Shown piece by piece: positions 22,491 to 34,400 of a DNA stretch of 64,000 bases (position 1 is its first letter; the number at the start of each line of letters is the position of its first letter). The notes beneath the pieces are model-generated. The model had not been told where the DNA came from and searched no databases. It worked only from the letters and a program-made list of their open reading frames with translations. The stretch covers positions 14,183,754 to 14,247,753 of the forward strand of contig CAIIXF020000011.1 in the NCBI GenBank assembly GCA_903813345.2. The letters run 5' to 3'. This stretch comes from Owenia fusiformis (taxonomy: Eukaryota; Annelida; Polychaeta; Sabellida; Oweniidae). The position numbers were made by a program, and so were the translations under genes.

Positions 22491-25400
22491 GTGAGTTGCA
22501 TTCAAGATACAACATTTGGTCTCTCAAAAAGTGATTCCTGATTCATAAAGTTGTTTATTCTTTTATGAAATCTGATTCACACAATGATCTGTCAGTCGGT
22601 CAGTACCTTCTCTTAAATGTATGTATGTCAATTTTTTTTATATATGCAGGGTGTCCCGAAAGTATGCCCCCCGCCGAGGCAGACATATACAAATGTCTCC
22701 CCAGTATGTGTCATATATCATTTTAAAGCTTGTCCAAAGTTACATTGATTTGCAAAGTATCATTGTTCAACTCACAAATGGTGTAAAGTTACAGGCATTT
22801 CAAAACTTCATGTTTGGCCAAAAATATAGTTCATTTTGACAGTATCCTTGAAACAGTCCTGACCTGAATGTGACCGGAAATATGGGTGCTATTGTCGAAG
22901 ATAGAACGGATATTGAGTTCTAAAAAGAGGACGTTGAGGGTAGATACTCCAAGGAAACTCTTCTAGAATGCCTTAAAAAGGTTTTATGAGGATTACAAAA
23001 TGCCACACCCTATTTGAAGCGCGTTTAAGATCATATATGGAAAGCATTGCTGCTGTTAACAAGGCCTAGGGAGACAAACTGCACTATTTATTTTGGTGTA
23101 AAACTGACTTTAATTTTGGCCAAACACAGAATTTTGAAATGCCTGTAACTTTTTCCCATTTGTGAGTTGAACCATGATACTTTGCAAATTGAATCACTTT
23201 ACAATGATATATGACACATACTATTGAGACATTGGTATATGTCTGCCTAAGGGGAGGGGGCATACTTTCGGGACACCCTGTATATGCATGTGTATCAACT
23301 TCATCGCAAGATAACAATGTTTGGTTGAGTATCAGTATCAGGGCTCTTCTTGGCCAACGATGTACAATCAGATGTTCAATAAGTAACGATAACAATGCTG
23401 TAACTTTTTTGTTTTTTATATATCTTACTAATCTTTCGTGCATTGTTGAGTATTATACTGATGTAATCTGAAGGTTACAGGACTTTGCTCTAACAGGAAG
23501 GTGGTGCTAGGTTGAGCCAAAGGTGGTTAATTGTGGATCAGGTCTGCACGAAAAAAGTCTCAAAACGACCAACTTAAAATGTGAATATTGCTCCTCAGTC
23601 AATTGCTTGCGCACCAACTTGTCACACATCAATGTCATCTCTAAATCATTATGAGTTATATGGGGTGTGCGACAGCTTTTGGTCACCCCTGTCTTGGTTC
23701 ATCTTCAACTGACTTTCTCCCTCTTTGAAATAGCGGTACCAACGATATATGCCAGGGGTAGATAAAGTGTCCTTCCCATAAGCTTTATGGATATTCTCTA
23801 TTGTATATTCTGTTTTAATTTATCTAGTAGTATATAGAACTTTTGGTGCTGAATATAATTGATATTCTGTCCAGCAGTCATGTTGTAGATGACATTATTT
23901 CTACTGAGTTCGTGTGATGTAATTTCTCCATGAAGTCATCTGATCTTAAATTGCTCTGTGATATCATTGGCTCACCGTGTTATGTAATTGTATTCTTATG
24001 AATTGCTCTGTGATGTCATTTCCACCTTGCAATTTGTGCTCTTTGATGTCATCAATAGGTACTGCCAAGGTATCTTAGTACCAGTGTTTATTTACCAACT
24101 GTCATAATGAATTCAAAAATAGAATTATGTATGAAAATGTTCACATTTTAATTAGGTTATCATGAAAAGAATTTCGTGTAGACCTGAACCACGACGAACC
24201 ACCTTAGGCTCTACCCAGTACCATCTTCCTGTTAGAGTACATTCTTGTAACTATCACAGTACATCACTATAACGCTCAACAATGTACAGTAGAAAAGTTA
24301 ATTAGAAAATATAAAAAATTAAAAAAAGTTACAGCATTTCGATCAGTACTTATTGTACGTAGCGATTTCCTAGATTTAGGCCTAATCCTTGGTATTGGGG
24401 ATTCTTATAGTTAGTCCAAGATAGGGGCCTAAATAAACATGTTAAGCGATTTTTCGCATAATGTGTCCTAAAATTTAAGACACCATACCTTTACTTTCTC
24501 CACCCAACGACTGTTCTTAAATAAAAATTAACAAGTAATGAGCAAAGTTGTGTCTTAGGTTTTTAATTTTTTATCTATTTTACCCTTTACCTACTCGTTT
24601 TTACCCTTTACATACTCGTTTTTACCCTTTACATACTCGTTTTTACCCTTTACATACTCGTTTTTACCCTTTACCTACTCGTTTTTACCCTTTACCTACT
24701 CGTTTTTACCCTTTACATACTCGTTTTTACCCTTTACCTACTCGTTTTTACCCTTTACCTACTCGTTTTTACCCTTTACATACTCGTTTTTACCCTTTAC
24801 ATACTCGTTTTTACCCTTTACCTACTCGTTTTTACCCTTTACCTACTCGTTTTTACCCTTTACATACTCGTTTTTACCCTTTACCTACTCGTTTTTACCC
24901 TTTACCTACTCGTTTTTACCCTTTACATACTCGTTTTTACCCTTTACATACTCGTTTAAGCAAACCTAACCGTGAATGGCACTTATACCTGTGAATGTGA
25001 TGATACAGTTGGCTTTAAACTTGTCGGAGATGCATGGGAAAGAGAATGCCAACGTGAGTAAAATTGAACAACGTTAACACCCCTAGTTAAGCAATTGTGA
25101 CCAAAAGATGGTATTTATTGGAAGAGGTGGTCACGTTTTGCTGATCCTTATGTTGTAATCATGACTTAAAAATAAATAGTTAATCTTGGTGATTACTAGT
25201 GTCTAATAATTATTTGTTCATACGGTTATTGTAGGTGCATTACTTCAATTTTTCCAGCAACACCGGTTGGATTCTGGCCATTGAACAAGCTTCAAGAAGG
25301 TTCAAACTTTGCAGAGAATAAGATATTTGGAAGCGCGGAGATTCAAAATGTAAACTTTGTCGAAGGAGTCTCAGGAAATGCATCAGATGCCATAAAACTA

Positions 25401-28400
25401 TTTAATGCATCATCTTCATTAAGGTAAGATTACATACGATCAATTAGCTTTCGTTTGTAAAGATAGTTAATAAATTAAAGAAGTGAACTCTATCGATTCC
25501 ATACAAAAATGTAATTACTAGTTTGTGGCACACAATAGTGGTGATACTTGTTGGCAAATGATAAAATACATTTCGGAAAAAATCAGATTTCTTGAAATTG
25601 CATGAATTTAACCACCAATTGAATAAACTTTGCCATATATGCTTTTATACAATTTATGACGACTCTTTAGAATAGAATCAATTTTTGGTGGAATAACATT
25701 ACGGAGCTTTACCTGGATGATATACGTCAAACCATTGGCAAGAAACGGTGGCGTTTCTATTTTAAAACACAGGATTGGAAACACGGAAATTACGATTTCT
25801 CTTGTGAACAACAAAATAGTAGCGAGTATCCAAGTGAAGGGAGCAAAATATGAAGTTAAAAGTGAAGAGGTCCCTGAAGAAGAATGGGCGTTTGTAGTAC
25901 TTTCATTAAGCAAAACAAAAAGAATCCGCCTTCTTGTTTTCAAAGAAGACGATGAAGAAGAGAGCATACTTCGTGAAAAAGATATCAATGATCCAATGGA
26001 TGATGAACAGAACCAAACTATTGTTATCGGGGGTAAACTAAATGATCCTCCTTTCATTGGCCTTTGTGTCGCCTGTCTCAAGTTCTATATAGTTGACCTT
26101 ACGATCGATGAAGTCAAAGGTGCAAGACAAGCCTGTAGAAAAGGTAATAAGTAAAATCAAAAATTGTTATGTTTTGTGGGAATAGAAAAATGAACCAATG
26201 CGAACCAGAGACATATTTGTATGTCTCTGTACGAACGTACTTTTCTGTATACTTTAAACCTCAACTATTGACTATTAAAGTATAGTGAGGTGTGCATGAT
26301 GGTTAATACGATTTTATTCATTAAGATGATAAACCATTTCTTCTCAGCCCTTCAGAAAGAAGCTATGAGTATTAGAATGGATTCTATTGCTTTTACAGAT
26401 ATACTGTTGGCTTCATGGCCTCTTAATAAGAAATACGATATCAAAGACATAAGTGGTAATGACAAACAGCTTCTCTTTACTCCGAGACTCAAACCTTTCC
26501 TCCCGGGACCCCAAGACCAAAGCAAAGGTTCAATCACATTAGGAAGAGAAGAGAATTTACGCCATAGAGACGGGCTTAAAACCTCCAGTAAGGTTGAAGT
26601 TGCAGATAAGATTACATGGCTAGGGTCCTTCTACATTGATCAAAGGGACGTTAGCGACACGTCATTTAAATATGCAATCATCGATTTCTCCACTGAGAAC
26701 GAGTGGGGGTTTCGTGTATGGGTAGACTTTGATTCAAATGGAGGCAATGTAGGGAATCTTGTAGCGTCTGTTGCTGAACCATTGCCAGATAATACAATCA
26801 AGGTGCTGGCTGTTATTTTGATGAGGGTTTGGTACCACTGTGCCTTTAGCTATGACGGTAAAACTGGATTTTCTGCGTTGTACTTAAATGGTGCAAGGAT
26901 CGAATATCAAACCTTCGAAATGAAATGGAATGGGATAAACGCGTTTGCTCATATAGGAAAAAGTAAACGTAGAGGTCTCGATATCATGAGAGGACGTGTG
27001 ACTTGTTTCGAACTATATGAGGCGGTTTTAAACAATGCAGAGGTCAATCAAATTTACAATCAATGTCATGAAGGTGAGCAATAAATCATGAAATACCCTA
27101 TCTACTTATTAACTTATGCCTGGTCGCAGGGGGTAAAAAGAAAGAATATATTCTGGCTTTTGAAGCCCTGTGATCGGAGGATGGGTTAAGAGGCTAAGCT
27201 TATCTATAGTCTCTCCATGAAGACTAGAGACTGGAGAATTTGGAGACAAAATCACAGGACCATAAACAAAGTACATGCACATTTAGATCTAAACTTCAAA
27301 CTGTCCAATACGTTCGTAATATATATTATTAGAGAATTTTCGTTATAAGTTGTTTCAAAAACTTATATGTATACTTATAGTTTAAAGGGTCTTGTCGAAC
27401 TAAAATCAATTCAAATTGATTTTCATAATCTGTACCAAGTGGGGCATAACTATTCCCGATATAGTTAACTAGGGACTGCGAATACAATGTCCTTTGCTAG
27501 TGTCAATTATGAACACGATAAACTAAACGCTAGTTGACGGGTCCTTGTAGTGTACGATAAACAAGACCCTTTAAAGTGAATCACTACACGAACGAGTCGA
27601 TCATTTCAAAGTTCTCATGAAATTAAAAGGTCAATTTTTAAGTTTTTACGTATAAAAGGGCCTTTATACGCAGATTATAAACTTACAGAGTTGGATCTCC
27701 GCATAGTATAGGTGTGGACCTACTAACCAGAATGGCTTATTAAAATTAATCGGCTGAATAGGCATAGTATCCAATCAAACAGCTCGACTCATTCATTAGC
27801 TGAACAAATTCTCCCTTCGTTATTTCTACAAGGTGATTCAAAACGATCATCTACAAAAAATATATTTGAGAGTAGATAAATCTGTAAAGCCCGTGTGCTA
27901 TATCAGCCTATTTGATTCTAGAAAACACATATGACACAACTAAACATGCTTTACATCAAGGGGGTATGGACGGTATGCCATTGACCCTTTTTATTAACGT
28001 CCCAGGAGATATTTCCCGACGAATTAGGAAATTATGAAACACCTTGTTTATTGGGTTTATAAGTATAAGTATACGTATAAGTTTTTAAAAAACTTATAAC
28101 GAAAATTCTCTATTAATGCCTTGGTCACATTTGCTCCGATTTTCACTACGGCGCCCGGCCGATTGAGTATTTTATTCAAAATTGAATACAATATTGAACA
28201 AAACACTCAATCGGCCGGGCGCCGGCCGATGGATCGGGGCATATGTGACCAAGGCATAAAGTGATTAGAAAATCAACATAACAGTAAAATTTTAAATGTT
28301 TGTGAGTACTTTGAATTTAGAAAATAAGCAATCAAATGACCAAATTGAAACAGTATATGTAAAAATAGAAACATTTATATTTATCCTAACTTTTGTATAT

Positions 28401-31400
28401 TTCAGATAGTAATGTATAATATGCAGCAAAGCTGTGGCCTTTTGTAATTTAGAAAGTTTCAGCCATGTTAATTTTTCCGAAAATAACATGGCAGAGAAGT
28501 ATCAAAATATAAGAGGACACAGATATGATAGCCAAACTACAAAACAAACTAAAATATACAAAAGTTGGGATAAATATAAATGTTTCTATTTTTACATAAA
28601 CTGTTTCAATTTGGTCAATTGATTGCTTATTTTCTAAATTCAAAGTACTCACAAACATTTAAAATTTTACTGTACGTAGTTGTAATCGTAGTTGTTTGTA
28701 ATACGATCGTTTACACTTTACGTTGACATGCATATAAACAGGTTCTTCTACAACAATCGACAATGCAACGTGTAGCATCCAAACTGTTCAACCAGTATTT
28801 TTACGAAACGTTGGTGGGATAGAAGGTAACAAAGCAAAACCGCATAGTTGGCCATGGATGGTTCAGATACGTCATCGTGATCGTGGCGATTTTTTGTGCG
28901 GCGGATCTCTCTATAAGCCTGATATTGTTATCACGGCAGCACATTGTTTTGATGAAAGGTAAGTACAGTAAAACCTGTATACCGAACACCGAGCTAATCC
29001 GAACACCTCCCAATCTCCCGTTTTTCCTCCCATTGAAACCCACGTTAAAAACCTTAAAATGTGAACACAATTTAAACAATGAACAGTCATATTTGAAAAA
29101 TTAACCTGTCTACTATGAAAACTTTTTATGAAATATCACATGTTTTACACAAAATTGCTCAAATATTTTAGATTTAAATACTAATTATTTGACAAATCAC
29201 TTGAATGAAAAATATCAATATTTCTTCTGAAAAGCTTTCATGACCTCTCTTGATCCTTGATATTTTCTCATTAGCTGTTTGGTACAATTGCAAATGCAAA
29301 TGAATTCATATTTTAAGTGTAAAATGTTTTTTTTTTCAGTTTTCCCGTTAAATTCTTTCCTCCTTCAAGATGAATCTAGCGTTCCAAAATCTACTTTATT
29401 TCACAAACAGTAATATAGTGGTACATGTTTGACATCATTTTTCAAATAAATTAGTCATACTGTTTTCTTAAACAGGCATTATCGTATTGCACGGTACAAG
29501 ATTTCACACAATTTTTCAAATTTTTGCGTAGTGTTGAATTTACACCTTCCTACACCCCTGGACTGTATGTCCTAAAAATTCCGTAGTCGTATTTCTAGTC
29601 ATTCAGGGCAGGTACTTGTACTATTACACTTTCTGCATTGAACACATTTTGAACTCGTGCTATATGACCTGTATTTTCAGAGATACATCTCCCGGACAAT
29701 TCATTGTAGTCATCGGATCGCATTACCGTGCGAATCTTTCGAATGCAATCAATGTAACGCTTGTGGCAAACCATCCTGACTATGCGAGAGTTGGTACAGT
29801 TCCTTTGCATCATGATATTGCCATTATCAAACTGGCGAAATGTGTTGAATACAGTTCTAAAATACAACCAATATGCCTTACAAAATATAAAGTCTTTGCA
29901 AATGAGGACGAACGGTTTGAATGTGTTGCACTGGGATGGGGTCATACCGGAAGTAAGTATTTATGCAATTTAAAAACATCCAAATGTTTGTAAGGAATTG
30001 AATGAGCCTCTACATTATAACGAGACGAACTGCATGATACTTTAATGCAACATAACCCACATAGGATTTGGACAGTGTCACTTTTGAAAGAATACAGGAT
30101 GTCCAAAAATTGTAATGGGATATACAATGTAATATACGTAGCTCTGTGAGTGATGAAGGAATATTCTTGAAAGTAGATCAGTATCTTTCAACAAGATTTT
30201 TTCATCTGACAAAAAAATTGGAGTCAGTATAAGCTAAAGTATTTAAATGGTAAAATATCCCTATCCTTAAGTTTCTGTAAATTTTTCAATACCATAATGT
30301 TATGATACTTTTCTAGCCTTCTAAAAAGTTGCAATTTTTTGGCACACCCTGTATATTCAACATTGCTTTCAATGGGAAAATCCATTCCGTTTGGATCTTG
30401 AGAAAAACATAATAAGCTCTACCTTGATGTTCATTATCATGCAAAAAGTTCAGCTTTTCCGATGAAGAAAAAAAGAGTTATTCCCTTTTCAGTTGGGTAA
30501 AATATTTTGGGACACCCTGTACATCTCAATTTTCGAAAGCACAGATATGAAAGTGTTTTATACCTAGCAAGTTTGTAAAGTATATAGTATAGATTTATGG
30601 AGTTATGATCCGAACCTTACACATTGGTATAATGTTATACAGAGGGTGAACTTTCTGAGGAACTGAAACAACTGCGACTACCAACAATACCATACGATGA
30701 ATGTACGAAGATGTTAACTGATGTAGATGGCGCCAGTAGTTTCTGTGCTGGACACCTCGGGGCTAAAAAACCAGATACATGTGGTGTAAGTGGCGTTATT
30801 TAACTTTAACACACACTAAGTAAAAACACTGAGAGGAGTAGGCAAGCATCCTCCAATTCCAATTATTACGTAATTCAAGACTGAAAGATGTATCTATGAA
30901 TGTCTGTTTTCTGCAAATTTGAATCTTGTTATTAAGTACATACAGTGTGGTTGTACATGTAGTCACAGAAATGCCATATTTACTGTTCATGAGCATGTGG
31001 GCACGATGGGATACGTTGACGTACATGTACACTCCCCTCCATAAGTTTGAGTTTTTATCGTACCTAACAAAAGGTACGATATTGTAGTCAGCTTGACGGA
31101 CGGGCGGGCGGGCGGCGGGCGGGCGGCGTCTCACTTTTCAGCTTGTCTACAGGTTTCCAGCCAAACCATTTGAGGGATTCATCTGAAATTTTCAGGGATG
31201 TTTCTACATATCAACGTCAAGAACTGATTAGTTTTTGGGCATTCTGGATAAATCTTAAGGTGGTCATTTTGGATTTTCCGTCCTAAAATCTTCACTTTCA
31301 AGACTTGTCTACAGGTTTCCAGCCAAACCATTTGAGGGATTCATCTGAAATTTTCAGGCATGTTTCTACATATCAACGTCAAGAACTGATTAGTTTTTGG

Positions 31401-34400
31401 GCATTCTGGGTAAATTTTAAGGAGGCCATTTTGGATTTTCCGTCCTAAAATCTTCACTTTCAAGACTTGTCTACAGGTTTTCAGCCAAACCATTTGAGGG
31501 ATTCATCTGAAATTTTCAGGGATGTTTCTACATATCAACGTCAAGAACTGATTAGTTTTTGGGCATTCTGGGTAAATTTTAAGGTGGCCATTTTGGATTT
31601 TCCGTCCTAAAATCTTTACTTTCAAGACTTGTCTACAGGTTTCCAGCCAAACCTTTTGAGGGATTCATCTGAAATTTTCAGGGATGTTTCTACATATCAA
31701 CGTCAAGAACTGATTAGTTTTTGGGCATTCTGGTTAAATTTTGAGGTGGCCATTTTGGATTTTCTGTCCTAAAATCTTCACTTTCAAGACTTGTCTACAG
31801 ATTCTCAGCCAAACCATTTGAGGGATTCATCTGAAATTTTCAGGGATGTTTCTACATATCAACGTCAAGAACTGATTGGTTTTTGGGCATTCTGGGTTAT
31901 TTTTAAGGTGGCCATATTGGATTTTCCGTCCTAAAATCTTCACTTTCAAGACTTGTCTACAGGTTTCCAGCCAAACCGTTCAAATTTTTACATATGTTAC
32001 ACAGTGATAAGTTCTAGAGCTGATTAACTTTTCTGCGGCCATCTTGCTTTCTTGGTCAACAAGACCACAATGCTGTGTTTTAGGTACGATATTGTTCACG
32101 TCTGTGCCTTGTTTTGAATAGCTTTGATCTTAATTTTTTCCATAATTGCAGGTCATACTATTTTTTAAATCGCTAGAATGGGAGTGTATGTACAACATAG
32201 CTAAAATTACATCTTTGAAGAAGCGCTCAAATTCTTAGAGAAAAGATACATGGAAAAACATTGAATTGATTGGATTCAATAGGATTGGTTCAATTTGTAG
32301 CAGGTTGAAAAATTGACATTAATTTACATTTGAACCTTTAACTGTTCTTTTTTATCTCGATAAAAAAATTTGGGGTACTATGATACATGGCTAAATCTGT
32401 TTGACTAACAATTTTTATTTTTGGCATAAGGGAAGCCCGGAAGCCCTGCAACCTTGAGATATTTTTCCCGCCCTTTACCAAAACTAACCTATATGTTAAT
32501 TGTATTCATGTTTAGGGTGACTCTGGGGGCCCTTTGATGTGCCAGTTTGGAACTGATCTTAGGCATATGCTGACAGGAGTCACAAGTTGGGGCAAGAATG
32601 CATGTGGGAGCAAAAACTCAGCTGGTGTCTACACAAGTATTTTCAAGCATAAACAATGGATTACAGATGTGTCGAACGCTTTGTCTGGTAAGTCGGTATC
32701 AATTAGTACTAATTATGAACAAGTCGTTGATATATGAAAAATGTGGATTTCCGCCTAGATATTAACTTACATGAAAAGATAAGATGGTTATATTTGATGC
32801 CATTGATATTTTAATTATTTGAGATTTTCAGTGTCATTTTATCCAGGATATTCATTGTCTCTCCAAACGTCCCAAATGAATCACACTGGCGTGTATGAAT
32901 GGATACAGTCCCAGGAATACGATGTTCGTAAAATACCAGAAAGCACAAACATTAATACTATATTCAAGATGTACATATCATTACAGACTGTGGCCCTTCA
33001 GATGATTATTGTAAACAAGACGACTTCAATAACCAGACTGATGGAGTCCTAAGAAGGTTTGAAGTTCTCTCCGAGACTATTCGTGGTATAACTACAAACA
33101 TCGCCACCCTTTCTGAAAGCAATGCTGAAATGGGGAGAAGCATCGGACAAATGTCATACACAGTAACAGGTTCGCCACTATAGTTTGAGTAAAATGTGTG
33201 TAACCCCCCTATCACACCAAACTCGTTCTTACCCGTTCTTGCCAGTCCTACGAAAACGTCGTAAAACGGGCTCAATCTGGCTGTGGTCGGGAAATATGTC
33301 TAAAATAATTAGCTACTTCGTTCATAAACAGTCTTCAATACGTCCATCTCATTCGCAGTTCGTTCAGGTCGCACCAGGTCGGTGTGCAACGTCGTGTAAC
33401 GCGTCCCTTAGTCTAGAAGGTCATCATGACCTGATTACAGAACGGTATGGTCGCCATCGAATTTTGAATCGATTCAAAATTCTAAAATCACCTTCCCGTC
33501 TGAGAACGTTCATGAAGTTCGTAAATAGACCTTAGAAAGTTGCAGCTACGTTCATTCTGTTCGCACACAGTTTAAAACCAGTTTTGACGAACGCAGTGAC
33601 AACTTGTTTGGTGTGATAGCTATATTTTTCCTAACTCGTTCATAAGCAGTCTTTAATACGTTCTTAGTCAGTTTAAACCCGTTTGCAATTAGTTCTACCT
33701 CGTTCTCAATACGTCCTCAGACAGTTCTACTCGTTGTAAAAACGTCTCTAGTAGGATTGAAGTACGACGGTTCCGTTCGTAGTACGTCCAGCTCGTCGTT
33801 AGTACGTTGTCACTCGTTCTTATTGTAGAACGTGACGACCACGAGAACATTTTGAGCATGTTCTAAGTTCTAGAGGACCAACCCGTTCGAGTACGTTCGA
33901 TGAAGTTTGTAAATAGACCCCAAACGGTTCTAAGTACGTCCAGTCCGTTCGTACACAGTTGAAGTTCGTTTTCAAGAGCGTAGTGAGAACTAGTTTGGTG
34001 TGATAGTAGGGTTACTATCAAAAATAAAAGATGTAACGCTGTTTGTTTTGTCAAGACAATCATGATACTGTAGCTGTAGCCGCTAACCCCCCTATCACAC
34101 CAAACTAGTTCTTACCCGATCTTGCCAGTCCTACGAAAACGTCGTAAAACGGGCTCAATCTGGCATTCGCAGTTCGTTCAGGTCGCACCACGTCGGTGTG
34201 CAACGTCGTATAACGCGTCCCTTAGTCTAGAAGGTCATCATGACCTGATCACAGAAAGGTATGGTCGCCATCGAATTTTGAATCGATTCAAAATTCTAAA
34301 ATCACCTTCCGTCTGAGAACGTTCATGAAGTTCGTAAATAGACCTTACAAGTTGCAGCTACGTTCAATCCGTTCGCACACAGTTTAAAACAAGTTTTGAA

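Larger units (their letters stand above)
22491..24960 (+). other. Protease intron holding two mobile elements and a minisatellite
   Basis: This intron contains the elements at 22647-23280 and 23474-24251 and the 21-bp array at 24577-24956, which runs right up to the splice acceptor. No further exon was seen. Confidence 0.7.
27074..28741 (+). other. Protease intron filled by three adjacent MITE-like elements
   Basis: Elements at 27331-28111, 28117-28257 and 28281-28673 follow one another within 1.35 kb and leave only about 70 bp before the trypsin exon. Nothing else was recognised. Confidence 0.75.

Noticed and set aside
24548-24994. 148-codon FYPLPTR repeat ORF
   Set aside because: Minisatellite in an intron; frame and splicing place the real exon start at 24961 in a different frame.
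32819-33052. ORF overlapping the protease linker exon
   Set aside because: Shadow frame; the exon at 32987-33169 is in the frame that joins its neighbours.
33185-34316. Arg/Ser-rich ORFs in the TAACCC elements
   Set aside because: Not conserved in length or frame between the two copies; repetitive acgttc words account for them.
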